Shown here: positions 8,126 to 17,080 of the stretch, piece after piece
How the letters are laid out: each line of letters opens with the position of its first letter
How positions within the stretch are numbered: position 1 is the stretch's first letter
The notes under the pieces: generated by a model
Database searches by the model: none
Told to the model about the DNA's origin: nothing
Seen by the model: the letters and a program-made list of their open reading frames with translations, nothing else
Made by a program: the position numbers and the translations under genes
Assembly: GCA_027317105.1 (NCBI GenBank)
Contig: DAHVFH010000121.1
Coordinates: forward strand, 1-56,880
Source: Cytophagales bacterium
GTDB taxonomy: Bacteria; Bacteroidota; Bacteroidia; Cytophagales; Cyclobacteriaceae
DNA length: 56,880 nucleotides
Direction: 5' to 3'

Positions 8126-9835
8126 ATGAATTTGAACCTTGACGCTGAAAAGCAAAATACGTTTGACGCCATTGTTGTTGGCTCGGGCATCAGTGGTGGA
8201 TGGGCTGCCAAAGAACTCACGGAAAAAGGCTTAAAGACGTTAGTGCTTGAAAGAGGCCGCGATGTAAAGCATGTGGTAGATTATCCGACCATGACGAAAG
8301 ACCCCTGGCAACTTCCACATGCCAACCAGCTATCCAATGAAGAATTGAAACTCTTTCCGGTGCAATCACGCACCAATTGGGTCAATCAAGCCAACAAACA
8401 TTGGTGGGTAAATGATCTTGAAAACCCTTACACAGAAGTGCAGCCGTTTGATTGGATTAGGGGCTATCATACCGGAGGTCGTTCACTGATGTGGGGAAAA
8501 CAAACGTATCGCTTGTCTGATCTGGATTTTGAAGCCAATGCAAAAGAAGGTATTGGTGTTGATTGGCCGATTCGTTATAAAGACATCGCACCTTGGTATG
8601 ATTACGTTGAGACTTTCATCGGTGTGAGTGGTCGTGCAGAGGGTCTTTCTCATTTGCCAGACGGTAAATTCTTGCCGCCTATGGAATTAAATTGTGTGGA
8701 AGAAGTTTTCCGCGATAAGGTGGCTGAAAAATTTAATGGAAGAAAAATCACGATCGGTCGCGTGGCTCATTTAACCGCTCCACTTCCGCACGACCCCACT
8801 CGTGGTGTATGCCAAAGTAGGAATCTATGCGATCGTGGCTGTCCTTATGGAGCGTACTTTAGCAGCAACGCATCCACCCTGCCTTTTGCCGCAAAGACCG
8901 GCAATATGACCTTGCGCCCTCATTCCATTGTTCATTCTATCATCTACGATGAAAAGAAAGGCAAAGCTATTGGCGTGAAAATTTTAGACGAGCAAACCAA
9001 AGAGGAGATCGATTTTTTTGCTAAAATTATTTTCCTCAATGCATCGACATTAGGTAGCACCTTTATTTTGATGAATTCCACCTCAACTCGATTCCCCAAT
9101 GGAATGGGAAATGGGAGCGATCAGCTAGGAAGAAATCTGATGGATCATCAATACCGGGCGGGTGCCAATGCTTCTGTGGAGGGCTTTGATGATAAATATT
9201 ACATCGGGCGAAGGCCGAACGGAATTTACATTCCAAGATTTAGAAATGTAGGCAACGACAAGCGAAAGGATTATGTGCGTGGCTTTGGTTATCAAGGCGG
9301 TGCCGGAAGAGGAAGTTGGTCGCGTGGCGTAAAAGAAATGTCGTATGGAGAGGAGTTGAAAAATGAACTGACTGTTCCAGGACCTTGGGGCATTGGCATA
9401 ACGGGTTTTGGTGAGTGCCTTCCCTATCAAGAAAACAGGGCAACATTAAACAAGGATAAAAAAGACGTGCATGGACTGCCAACGTTAAATGTGGATGCTG
9501 GATGGAAAGAAAATGAAAAAATCATGCGAAAGGATATGATCATCGCGGCAGCGGAAATGCTGGAGGCCAGTGGTTTTAAAAACGTGTCCACGTATGATAG
9601 CCAAGACAACATTGGATTGGGAATTCATGAGATGGGAACCGCCCGTATGGGAAGAGATCCGAAGACATCCGTGCTCAATCAATGGAACCAAGTGCACGAG
9701 GTGCCCAATGTTTTTGTTACTGACGGTGCGGCTATGACGTCATCAGCATGCCAGAATCCTTCACTAACGTATATGGCACTTACGGCACGTGCTGCAGATT
9801 ACGTAGTAAAAGAGTTAAAAAAAGGAAACCTTTAG
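8126..9835 (+). CDS. GMC-type FAD-dependent dehydrogenase, large subunit
   Basis: The 569-residue flavoprotein starts with the FAD-binding Rossmann motif VVGSGISGGWAAKEL near residue 16. It ends with the GMC C-terminal domain, where HEMGTARMG near 506 holds the catalytic histidine and TDGAAMTSSACQNPSLT near 537 closes the active site. A cysteine-rich stretch near residue 231 (GVCQSRNLCDRGCPYG) is typical of the sugar or alcohol dehydrogenase large subunits of this group. It has no signal peptide. The next gene encodes a Tat-signal small subunit, so the complex probably crosses the membrane by hitchhiking. The likely substrate is a sugar or sugar acid, but it is not determined. Confidence 0.9.
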   Translation: MNLNLDAEKQNTFDAIVVGSGISGGWAAKELTEKGLKTLVLERGRDVKHVVDYPTMTKDPWQLPHANQLSNEELKLFPVQSRTNWVNQANKHWWVNDLENPYTEVQPFDWIRGYHTGGRSLMWGKQTYRLSDLDFEANAKEGIGVDWPIRYKDIAPWYDYVETFIGVSGRAEGLSHLPDGKFLPPMELNCVEEVFRDKVAEKFNGRKITIGRVAHLTAPLPHDPTRGVCQSRNLCDRGCPYGAYFSSNASTLPFAAKTGNMTLRPHSIVHSIIYDEKKGKAIGVKILDEQTKEEIDFFAKIIFLNASTLGSTFILMNSTSTRFPNGMGNGSDQLGRNLMDHQYRAGANASVEGFDDKYYIGRRPNGIYIPRFRNVGNDKRKDYVRGFGYQGGAGRGSWSRGVKEMSYGEELKNELTVPGPWGIGITGFGECLPYQENRATLNKDKKDVHGLPTLNVDAGWKENEKIMRKDMIIAAAEMLEASGFKNVSTYDSQDNIGLGIHEMGTARMGRDPKTSVLNQWNQVHEVPNVFVTDGAAMTSSACQNPSLTYMALTARAADYVVKELKKGNL

Positions 9836-9856
9836 CGAATTATAAATTTCCAGATT

Positions 9857-10465
9857 ATGAATCGAAGAGAAGCCATTCAAAAAACAGCGTTGACATTGGG
9901 TTTTGTGATAACCGAATCAGCGCTACTTGGTGTGTTAAATGGTTGTAAAGCGAGACCCGATCTTGTTTACAAACCCGACTTCTTCACAGAAGAGCAAGCC
10001 CATACCGTCAGTGAGCTGGCAGAAATCCTGATGCCCAGAACAACTACACCTGGCGCTAAAGATGCTGGCGTTCCTGGTTTTATCGATAGCATGTTGAAGG
10101 AGGTGTACCCGAAAGCGCAACAAGAGAATTTTATAAAGTCCCTTACTTCTTTTGATGAGGAAGCGAAGAAACAATTTGGAGATTTTTTTGGCGCATGTAA
10201 AAAAGAAGATCAACTGGCCTTTGTAAAGAAAAAGCATGATGAAGCGATGAGCGCAATGGGAAAGGCTGGCGTTGAAGGCTGGTGGAATAGGGGTTCTGGT
10301 AGCGAAAACGAGATGCCGCTTGTGATGAAAGTGAAAGAGCTCACCCTTTTGGGCTTCTTTACAAGCGAACCTGGCGCAACACAAGTTTTACAGTACAATC
10401 AGGTTCCGGGGCCTTATCAGGGGTGTGTGCCACTAGAGAAGGTTGGGAAAGCTTGGGCGACTTGA
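9857..10465 (+). CDS. gluconate 2-dehydrogenase subunit 3 family protein
   Basis: The 202-residue protein begins MNRREAIQKTALTLGF, a twin-arginine type signal, followed by a lipobox-like LNGC at residues 28-31. This suggests Tat export and possibly lipid anchoring. The mature part resembles the gamma subunit (subunit 3) of membrane-bound gluconate or GMC dehydrogenases: TVSELAEILMPRTTTPGAKDAGVPGFID near residue 50 and LLGFFTSEPGATQVLQYN near 160. It follows the GMC gene by 21 bases, the standard order for this dehydrogenase pair. No cytochrome c subunit follows, so the electron acceptor is unknown. Confidence 0.88.
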   Translation: MNRREAIQKTALTLGFVITESALLGVLNGCKARPDLVYKPDFFTEEQAHTVSELAEILMPRTTTPGAKDAGVPGFIDSMLKEVYPKAQQENFIKSLTSFDEEAKKQFGDFFGACKKEDQLAFVKKKHDEAMSAMGKAGVEGWWNRGSGSENEMPLVMKVKELTLLGFFTSEPGATQVLQYNQVPGPYQGCVPLEKVGKAWAT

Positions 10466-10684
10466 GAAAATTACGTGCCCCAAAAGGGAGAATTAACTAA
10501 ATACGAAGTTAACGGGGTAGATGAGCTTTCAACCTTAACGGTTTCGCAAAAGCAAATAGCTTACTCCAGAAGTATACCCTACTCTACATCAAATCCAGTA
10601 ACGAGACAGCCGAGCCACCAGTTGAAATATTATGCCCCTTTCAGCAGGTTGGGTTTGAATTTTGGCGTGATGTTCCGGATTGGA

Positions 10685-11434
10685 TCAGAAGTTAGGGGAA
10701 AGTAAAAACTTCCCATAAAAGTCATCGATCACGGCCACAGCTTCTTCAGGCGTATCGACCAGATTAAATAAATCAAGGTCTTCTTCGTGAACCATTTTTT
10801 CAACGACTAAAGTCTCTTTGATCCAATCAATCATACCCTCCCAGAACTTTTTCCCGACCAACACAATTGGAAATCGTCCGATTTTTTTTGTTTGAATCAA
10901 GGTTAGCGCTTCCGATAGTTCATCCAGCGTACCAAACCCTCCAGGCATTACAATGAAACCTTGTGAATACTTTACGAACATTACTTTGCGCACAAAAAAA
11001 TAATCGAAGGTGATGAGTTTATCTGCGTCAATGTAAATATTTCCTTTTTGTTCATGCGGCAGATAAATGTTCAAACCCACCGACTTTCCGCCTGCTTTAT
11101 TCGCCCCCTTATTTCCAGCTTCCATAATACCAGGGCCTCCCCCCGTGATTACGCCATAACCTTGTTGCACCAATCGCTCGGCAATATCTTCAGCCATCTT
11201 GTAATAGGGATTGTTAGGTTTTACACGGGCTGATCCAAAAATTGTAACACATGGACCAATTTTGGCCATTTTCTCAAACCCCTCCACAAATTCACTCATT
11301 ACTTTAAATATCACCCATGAATCTGAACTTTTGATTTCAGACCAGTTTTTATCTTTAAATGCTTTTCGGATGCGATGCTCTTCTTCCAGTGCCTCTTGCA
11401 TCAGTTCGTCACCATTTTTCTTCTTCGTTGCCAT
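10685..11434 (-). CDS. LOG family protein (TIGR00730 type)
   Basis: The 249-residue Rossmann-fold protein has the two signature motifs of the LOG/lysine-decarboxylase-like family: GGGPGIMEAGNKGA near residue 98 and PGGFGTLDELSEA near 163. Characterised members release free cytokinin base from the riboside 5'-monophosphate or hydrolyse related nucleotides. They are not lysine decarboxylases despite old annotations. The KKKNGDELMQEALEEEHR head is charged. It is a lone gene, convergent with the dehydrogenase pair and divergent from the TonB receptor. The in vivo substrate is unknown. Confidence 0.88.
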   Translation of the reverse strand: MATKKKNGDELMQEALEEEHRIRKAFKDKNWSEIKSSDSWVIFKVMSEFVEGFEKMAKIGPCVTIFGSARVKPNNPYYKMAEDIAERLVQQGYGVITGGGPGIMEAGNKGANKAGGKSVGLNIYLPHEQKGNIYIDADKLITFDYFFVRKVMFVKYSQGFIVMPGGFGTLDELSEALTLIQTKKIGRFPIVLVGKKFWEGMIDWIKETLVVEKMVHEEDLDLFNLVDTPEEAVAVIDDFYGKFLLSPNF

Positions 11435-11516
11435 AGTTTTAATTTCCTTTTGCGCGACAAGTTAATAAATGATTTTTAGTCATTGGAATTCATTCACGAT
11501 CGAGTATAAATAGAAT

Positions 11517-11535
11517 ATTTAGAAATATTCTAAAT
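11517..11535 (+). promoter_or_regulatory. Fur-like operator 1
   Basis: This is a 9-1-9 inverted repeat, ATTTAGAAA-T-ATTCTAAAT, with one mismatch between arms. It also lies inside a perfect 22-bp palindrome of 10-bp arms (11511-11532). It overlaps the region just upstream of the -33 box of the TonB receptor gene. The pattern resembles Fur-type operators. Assignment to Fur is inference. Confidence 0.5.
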
Positions 11536-11540
11536 AAAAA

Positions 11541-11571
11541 TTGCTTAAAATCAACTCATTACTCATATTTG
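11541..11571 (+). promoter_or_regulatory. promoter of the TonB receptor gene
   Basis: A TTG -33 element lies at 11541-11543, followed after 20 bases by CATATTTG at 11564-11571, which matches TAnnTTTG in all but the first base. The predicted transcript start, about 11577, falls inside operator 2. A repressor bound to either operator would therefore block this promoter. Confidence 0.55.
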
Positions 11572-11576
11572 CGACT

Positions 11577-11595
11577 ATTTAGAATGATTATAAAT
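11577..11595 (+). promoter_or_regulatory. Fur-like operator 2
   Basis: This is a 9-1-9 inverted repeat, ATTTAGAAT-G-ATTATAAAT, with one mismatch. It has the same half-sites as operator 1 and starts exactly 60 bp further on. It covers the expected transcription start and ends nine bases before the ATG at 11605. Confidence 0.5.
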
Positions 11596-11604
11596 AAAAG
11601 TTAA

Positions 11605-14013
11605 ATGATGAGAAGATTATTGATTTTGATGTTCTGCATTTTTGCAGCCTATTATACTTTCGGCCAATCTGGAACGATTCGTGGGGCAATAAAAGACAAC
11701 GCAGGTAATCCTGTTGCCAACGCAACCATTGTCTTGGTAAAAACCGATTTTGGAAATATAAGTAATGAAGAAGGGATTTATTCAATAACAAATGTACTTT
11801 CAGGAGACTACCTGATTCGGTTTTCAGCAATTGGGTATAAAACCATAACTCAAATTATAAAGGTCAAGGCAGGTGGCATAACGATAGTGAATTTTTTAGC
11901 GGAGGAAAAGATAGAAATTCTTCAGGGAGTTGAAGTTTCAGGAGTTCGTTCCATCACGGGCATGGGCTATATTGATGAAACGCATGATGGTGTGATTTAT
12001 TCGGGGAAAAAAACAGAGGTATTACTGGTCGACAGCCTTGATGCTAATACCACTCAAAATAATCCACGCCAAGTACTTGGCAGGGTTCCAGGGGCTAATT
12101 TTTCGGAAACTGAAGCAAGTGGATTTCCGTCCAATGGCATTGGGTTTCGAGGTTTGAACCCAACGCAATCCATTGAAACCAACACGCGACAGAATGGGTA
12201 CAACATCACCGCTGATCTTTATGGTTATCCGGAAACCTATTATTTACCAACCTTAGAGGCTGTGGAAAGAATTGAGGTGACTCGTGGTGCCTCATCACTT
12301 CAGTTTGGTGCGCAATTTGGTGGGGTAATCAATTATATTGTTAAAAAAGGAAGCACTTCAAAACCAATTGAAGTGACTACGCAGCAGACGGTAGGGAGTT
12401 TTGGTATGTATAATTCATTTACATCAGCCGGAGGGCAAGTGGGTAAGTTTAATTATTTTGGGTATCTACAATACCAGGGCGTGCAGGGTTGGAGGCCAAA
12501 TTCAGACTACAAAAAAATAACAGGTTTCGGACGATTGGAATATCAGGCCACCGAAAAAATAAAAATTGGCTTGGAATACTCGGTTCTCCGAAACAGAATT
12601 CACATGCCTGGCGGGCTAACGGACAGCATGTTTCATGCAAATAGCCGCGCATCTTATCGCGCACGGAATTGGCTTCAAAGCCCGTGGAATATTCTTGCTG
12701 CCACTTTCGATTGGAAGATATCACAAAAAACTTTAGTGACCATAAAATCGGCACTCAATTCAAGCGCCCGTGATTTAGTTTGGCGAAACGAAGACGGAGG
12801 CCCACAAGCTATGGATGTAATTAGTCCCGTTTCCAATAGTTACGTAAACCGTGAAGTAGGGCATGAAGGATTAGCCAGCACCACCACCGAAGCAAGGCTT
12901 CTCGCTCATTATAAGTTGGGCGGCATGAGCAATACACTTGCTGCTGGAGTTCGCTTTTACTATGGAAAAATGAATCGTGCTGGAGGAGGAATGGGCACCA
13001 CGGGTTCTGATTTTGATCTGTCTATCGTTGGTCCTTTTAACTATAACCTCAACTTCACCACGACTAACTTCGCGCCCTTCATTGAAAGCACTTTTCGATT
13101 TGGAGAAAAGCTTTCTATTACGCCAGGAATGCGATATGATTATATCGTTTCTACCGAACAGGGTTATACCCCTAGTTATGATGGATCCGCAACCATTTAC
13201 TCCAATAGCACAAAGACAAGAAACATTTTTCTTTCTGGCATTGGTCTACAATTCAAAACAACTACTTCAACCGAACTCTATGGCAACTGGTCACAGGCTT
13301 ACCGACCCATGGATTATTCTAGCCTTACTCCGTTTGGAACGATTGTGACCGTAGACCCTAACCTAAAAGATTCGAATGGCTCTAATGCGGACTTTGGTTT
13401 TCGAGGCTCGGTCAAGAATTATCTAAATTTTGATTTGGGTGGGTTTTATCTTCAATACAACAACCGCGTTGGCCTCCTGGTTAAAACGGATGGCAATGGA
13501 ATTCAATATCCTTTCAGCACGAATGTGGGTAATAGCATTCATCAGGGACTTGAGACCTACATTGAGTTCAATCCGGTTAAGGCATTTTTTGAACACAAAC
13601 AATGGAGCATCAGCTTCTTTAATTCCCTCGCACTGATCAATGCGAAATATGTTACTGGGGAATACCGAGGAAATTTTGTGGCTTATGCACCTTCCCGGAT
13701 AGAGCGTTTTGGCACAAACTTAAACAAAGGCCGATTTTCTACTACCTTCTTAATCAGCACCACTGCAAAATCGTATAGCGATGCCCGAAATTCCAACTCG
13801 CCATCTGCTGATGCCGTTGCCGGAGTGATTCCTTCTTACACCGTGCTTGATTGGTCGGGTACGTGGCGGATTAAAAATTACAAGATTAAATTCGGAGTCA
13901 ACAATTTGGCTGATCAGCGTTACTTCACTTTGCGTACTGGTGAATACCCAGGCCCTGGAATCATCCCCTCCATCGGAAGAAGTTTTTATTTGGGCATAGG
14001 CGCAAAATTTTGA
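11605..14013 (+). CDS. TonB-dependent receptor, siderophore/FecA-like
   Basis: The 802-residue outer-membrane receptor has a signal peptide (residues 1-20), a CarboxypepD-regulatory-like beta domain (about 22-105, starting GTIRGAIKDNAGNPVANATI), a plug domain (about 125-260, with EAVERIEVTRGASSLQFGAQ) and a 22-strand barrel ending in the aromatic residue of LGIGAKF. The plug and barrel resemble ferric-citrate/siderophore receptors. Two Fur-like operators around its promoter support iron uptake. A second ATG lies directly after the first, at 11608. No siderophore biosynthesis, periplasmic binding or permease gene is adjacent, so it probably imports a foreign siderophore. Confidence 0.9.
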   Translation: MMRRLLILMFCIFAAYYTFGQSGTIRGAIKDNAGNPVANATIVLVKTDFGNISNEEGIYSITNVLSGDYLIRFSAIGYKTITQIIKVKAGGITIVNFLAEEKIEILQGVEVSGVRSITGMGYIDETHDGVIYSGKKTEVLLVDSLDANTTQNNPRQVLGRVPGANFSETEASGFPSNGIGFRGLNPTQSIETNTRQNGYNITADLYGYPETYYLPTLEAVERIEVTRGASSLQFGAQFGGVINYIVKKGSTSKPIEVTTQQTVGSFGMYNSFTSAGGQVGKFNYFGYLQYQGVQGWRPNSDYKKITGFGRLEYQATEKIKIGLEYSVLRNRIHMPGGLTDSMFHANSRASYRARNWLQSPWNILAATFDWKISQKTLVTIKSALNSSARDLVWRNEDGGPQAMDVISPVSNSYVNREVGHEGLASTTTEARLLAHYKLGGMSNTLAAGVRFYYGKMNRAGGGMGTTGSDFDLSIVGPFNYNLNFTTTNFAPFIESTFRFGEKLSITPGMRYDYIVSTEQGYTPSYDGSATIYSNSTKTRNIFLSGIGLQFKTTTSTELYGNWSQAYRPMDYSSLTPFGTIVTVDPNLKDSNGSNADFGFRGSVKNYLNFDLGGFYLQYNNRVGLLVKTDGNGIQYPFSTNVGNSIHQGLETYIEFNPVKAFFEHKQWSISFFNSLALINAKYVTGEYRGNFVAYAPSRIERFGTNLNKGRFSTTFLISTTAKSYSDARNSNSPSADAVAGVIPSYTVLDWSGTWRIKNYKIKFGVNNLADQRYFTLRTGEYPGPGIIPSIGRSFYLGIGAKF

Positions 14014-14033
14014 CTGCTGTTATTGATAAAATA

Positions 14034-14939
14034 CTATGCTAGCATCAAATTTTTTACTGAATCTTCAAGCCTGAGAAACTTGAATTGAAATCCTGCTTGT
14101 TTAATTTTTTCAGAAGAAATTTTGCTCCCTTTTAAAACCATATCGGCCATTTCGCCAAGAATTAGTTTTAAAACAAAGGAAGGAACATTAGGAAGCCAAA
14201 GTGGTTTGTTTAGAGCCGAAGCAATGGTGCGGGTCATGGTCTCATTCGTGCACCAATCGGATACACCATTATAAGTGCCAATCACATTTTCATCTTCCAC
14301 GGCTTTCATAAATATTCTACAGAGATCGTCAATGTGAATCCATGATAAGAATTGATTGCCCGTGCCCAGCGGTGAACCGATTCCGAATTTTATTGGCTCC
14401 ACCATTTCTTTCAATGCGCCCCCTTTTTCGCTTAACACAATTCCGATCCGAATTGTGGCCACGCGCACTCCAAGGGAACTTATTTTGTCGGCTTCATTTT
14501 CCCATTGCTTTGTTACTTCTGCTAAAAAATCACATCCATTAGTATCTTCTTCAGTGAAGACTTTTTCGTCATTTGAAAAGCCGTAATACCCAATGGCTGA
14601 AGCGGAAATAAACGTGCTGACAGCGTGCGAATTATTTTTTAAGGTTTGCAAGAGAAGTAGCGTGGATTTCGTTCGGCTTTCAAGGATTTCCTTTTTCCGG
14701 GCAGCGGTCCATCGTTTGTCGGCAATACCGGCACCAGCTAAATGTATAATGGTGTCAATATCTCTAAATGCGCTAACGTCAAGGTTCCCCGTTTGAATAT
14801 CCCAAACAAAAGAAGGTACTTTTCCTTCTTTTTTGGTGCGACCAAGATGAGAAACGGAATGCCCTTGCGCCAGCAATAATTCAGTTAATCGTTCGCCAAT
14901 TAAGCCGCTTGCTCCCGTGATGAGGATTTTCTTTGCCAT
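14034..14939 (-). CDS. TIGR01777 family SDR protein (YfcH-like)
   Basis: The 301-residue extended short-chain dehydrogenase-like protein has the NAD(P)-binding motif ITGASGLIGERLTELLL at the start, DTIIHLAGAGIADKRW near residue 60, and YYGFSNDEKVFTEED near 119. The C-terminal DUF1731-type segment (LPNVPSFVLKLILGEMADMVL) is also present. This is the TIGR01777 family of predicted nucleotide-sugar epimerase-like proteins, widespread but without a firm reaction. It converges on the TonB receptor gene with a 20-base gap and looks monocistronic. Confidence 0.88.
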   Translation of the reverse strand: MAKKILITGASGLIGERLTELLLAQGHSVSHLGRTKKEGKVPSFVWDIQTGNLDVSAFRDIDTIIHLAGAGIADKRWTAARKKEILESRTKSTLLLLQTLKNNSHAVSTFISASAIGYYGFSNDEKVFTEEDTNGCDFLAEVTKQWENEADKISSLGVRVATIRIGIVLSEKGGALKEMVEPIKFGIGSPLGTGNQFLSWIHIDDLCRIFMKAVEDENVIGTYNGVSDWCTNETMTRTIASALNKPLWLPNVPSFVLKLILGEMADMVLKGSKISSEKIKQAGFQFKFLRLEDSVKNLMLA

Positions 14940-14971
14940 AATAGATAAATGAGTGGTGCAACTTATTATTT

Positions 14972-15056
14972 CTTCGTGTCTTAGAGCCTTAGTAGCAAGA
15001 AAGAAATGCTAATATTAGGCCACAAAGGCACTAAGACACCAATATCGACACAAGAA
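14972..15056. repeat. imperfect palindromic intergenic repeat
   Basis: GTGTCTTAGAGCCTT at 14976-14990 pairs with AAGGCACTAAGACAC at 15025-15039, with one mismatch in 15. Outer arms TCTTCGTGTC and GACACAAGAAG extend the symmetry. The words (cttagtgccttgtgg type) resemble a palindromic filler often seen between genes in Bacteroidota. It lies between divergent genes and has no coding potential. Confidence 0.55.
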
Positions 15057-15118
15057 GACCAATTAAGTATATTTTAGCGGAACATCAGTTGATAACTTCG
15101 AACCAAATTAACACTTCT

Positions 15119-15817
15119 ATGAGGATTAAGTTTTACGCAATGTTTGCGCTGATTGCCTTAAGTGGATCAGCTTGGTCGCAAAAGGTGACCGTGAAAAGCC
15201 AAGGTGAAAAAGTGAAAGGAGAAAACGGAGAGGGATTCACTACTGAGCTTGATGGAAAAATGAGTGAAGTGAATCTGCTTTGGTCTAAATTCTTAAAAGA
15301 ACTGGGTCGCGTGAAATTATTTTCAACAGATCCGATGATCATCACCGGTCCAAATTTCAACGGAACAGTCTACCCAAAGGGGATTGTCTATGGCCATATT
15401 TTTGAAAATGGAAATCAAACACGGGTTTGGTTGGGTATGCTCTCAAAAGAGTGGGATGTGAAAGACGTGGTAATAGCCAAGGAACAGTTGGAAAAATTAA
15501 TCTACCAATTTGGGATTCGATTCTATCGGGAGAAAGCACAGCAACAAATCGATCAAGCTCAACAAGCCGCTGATGCTGTGGAAAGACAGAAACAACGGCT
15601 GATCAATCAAAATGCCGATATGGTTCGGCAATTGGCGAATAATGAAGAAGAACAGGAGCAGTTGGCAAAGTCGATGGAAAACAACAAGTTAGAAAGAGAA
15701 ACCCTAAAAATAAGGATTGAACGGAATAAAAAAGAACAAGATTCATTAGCCAATGCAGTGATTCAAATAAAAAAAGTGATTGAATCGCACAAGGAAACCC
15801 AGCGTAAGATCAATTGA
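15119..15817 (+). CDS. secreted coiled-coil protein, unknown function
   Basis: The 232-residue protein has a clear signal peptide (MRIKFYAMFALIALSGSAWS). It then has a folded part to about residue 125, with the tract GTVYPKGIVYGHIFENG. The tail from about 140 to the end is a long, highly charged coiled coil rich in Gln, Glu and Lys (for example EQEQLAKSMENNKLERETLK). I do not recognise the family. It is probably periplasmic or surface-attached. An upstream in-frame TTG at 15089 adds ten residues ahead of the signal peptide and is unlikely. It stands alone, beyond an intergenic repeat and upstream of a region of decayed genes. Confidence 0.7.
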   Translation: MRIKFYAMFALIALSGSAWSQKVTVKSQGEKVKGENGEGFTTELDGKMSEVNLLWSKFLKELGRVKLFSTDPMIITGPNFNGTVYPKGIVYGHIFENGNQTRVWLGMLSKEWDVKDVVIAKEQLEKLIYQFGIRFYREKAQQQIDQAQQAADAVERQKQRLINQNADMVRQLANNEEEQEQLAKSMENNKLERETLKIRIERNKKEQDSLANAVIQIKKVIESHKETQRKIN

Positions 15818-15978
15818 AATTGCCCTGGACATTAGGCTTGCCTCCCTTCGAAGTGTTAGAAAAAGGAATGCGTAACACTGAAGCCTATTCTATACAGCTA
15901 GCCTGGTTTATTACCAAGTTTAATTGATGAAATTGCCATTGAGGAATTGGCCGCGCTAACTCAATTTATCCACAGAAA

Positions 15979-16272
15979 TCAATAAATCTTATCGGGTACT
16001 ACAACCTTTACATTCGCCAATTCGTCATTGATTCCAACTTGGCAACTTAATGTGGTTCTTTTTAATGGACTCGTATCATGATAAATGCTAAGCAGGCAGG
16101 TCCCACAACTTCCCATGCCAGAACATATTCCGAATCCTTGCATTTGGAGTTTATCAACAATAAGTGACATCAATGAAAAATATTGATTGTGATAGGTGCG
16201 CACTAGAAATTCTTGCCCCTGATAGGAAATTGTGAAAGTAATGGGGTTCATTTCATGTAATTGACTTGGCAT
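15979..16272 (-). CDS. [2Fe-2S] ferredoxin
   Basis: The 97-residue plant-type ferredoxin has the four cluster ligands in CSGMGSCGTC (Cys50, Cys55, Cys58) and LSCQV (Cys77). Its size and spacing fit a stand-alone electron carrier. The N-terminus could also begin at the eighth residue (ATG at 16251), giving MNPITFTISYQG. It is divergent from the remnant of an Rrf2 regulator, and a second ferredoxin of the same kind lies 0.8 kb away. Its reductase and partner are not visible. The neighbouring genes that might have used it are decayed. Confidence 0.85.
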   Translation of the reverse strand: MPSQLHEMNPITFTISYQGQEFLVRTYHNQYFSLMSLIVDKLQMQGFGICSGMGSCGTCLLSIYHDTSPLKRTTLSCQVGINDELANVKVVVPDKIY

Positions 16273-16466
16273 GGCACGATCATTTTCCGATAAGGGTTTC
16301 CAAGAAGGAAAGTAAGGTATTTCTTTTTTCAGATTGAATCAATAGACAAATTTTAATCGACTAGACGCGATGGATTGGGCCAGTTTATCGTAGCTACTTT
16401 TAAATAAAGGAAAAAATTCTTTTAATATTACAAATCCTATTTGCCTTATCGGGCAATAAAAATAGA

Positions 16467-16672
16467 ATGTTTTCAAGGGCTTGGGAATGCGGAATTCGGG
16501 CGATGATGTATATCGTCCAAAAATCCAAAGAAGGAGAACGGCTTGGCATAAAAAAAATTTCGAAAGGAATTGATTTTCCTGAACCTTTTATGTCGAAAAT
16601 TATGTAAGATCTTAGCAGGAAGGGTCTCGTCAAGTCAATCAAAGGACCAAATGGAGGATTCTATATGGATAA
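16467..16672 (+). pseudogene. remnant of an Rrf2-family transcriptional regulator
   Basis: Reading from the ATG at 16467, the frame encodes the typical Rrf2 winged-helix start (MFSRAWECGIRAMMYIVQKS, then KKISKGIDFPEPFMSKIM). It hits an in-frame TAA at 16605-16607 and continues with DLSRKGLVKSIKGPNGGFYM. The family normally has a glutamine or similar residue at the stop. The whole C-terminal half with the cluster cysteines is missing, because the following sequence is hemerythrin-like in another frame. Rrf2 proteins such as NsrR sense NO or Fe-S status, which fits the neighbouring remnants. Confidence 0.75.
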
Positions 16673-16678
16673 AGAATC

Positions 16679-17039
16679 ATATTCCATTACACGGACTGGC
16701 ATTGTTTAAGAAAGAATATTCAGATCAGCCGCATTCAGGAATATGCCGAATGGTTTTATAGCAACCATAGCAACCATCTAATAATGCACTTTGAAGTGGA
16801 GGAAAAATATGTTTTTTCTGTTTTAGGAAATGATCACGGTCACGTAAAGCGAGCATTAGCTGAACATAGGGAGCTGAAGCAATTGTTTCAGTGTATTAAA
16901 GAAGATGAAAGAAATAACGGGTTAATTGAGAGTATTGGAGTCCCATATCTGATTTGAGGAAGGCGTTCTATTTACGGAAGTTGATCGTATAGCATCAGCA
17001 TCCCAGCTGAAAGAGGTGCAAGCTAGGCATACTGGTTAA
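16679..17039 (+). pseudogene. remnant of a hemerythrin (HHE) domain protein
   Basis: One frame gives RIQEYAEWFYSN, then HFEVEEKYVF, then HVKRALAEHRELKQLF. These carry the His and Glu residues of an HHE di-iron protein. After a frame change near 16925, the sequence SHI-stop-FEEGVLFTEV continues, where TGA at 16950-16952 stands for an expected CGA (Arg). It ends with QLKEVQARHTG and a stop at 17037-17039. So at least one frameshift, one nonsense change and loss of the N-terminal start are visible. It abuts the Rrf2 remnant, so a deletion probably joined the two. Confidence 0.75.
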
Positions 17040-17080
17040 TCGATTGAGATAAAACACCAGGCAGAATGGCAAGATGAATT

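Noticed and set aside
10475..10705. 76-codon plus-strand frame between the dehydrogenase and LOG genes
   Set aside because: No family is recognised, it overlaps the end of the LOG gene, and it has poor codon character. It might be a remnant, but I see no clear evidence.
15908..15985. Short tail LLPSLIDEIAIEELAALTQF resembling a cytochrome c C-terminus
   Set aside because: It is only 25 codons, has no CxxCH heme motif upstream, and overlaps the ferredoxin end. Similarity is too short to call.
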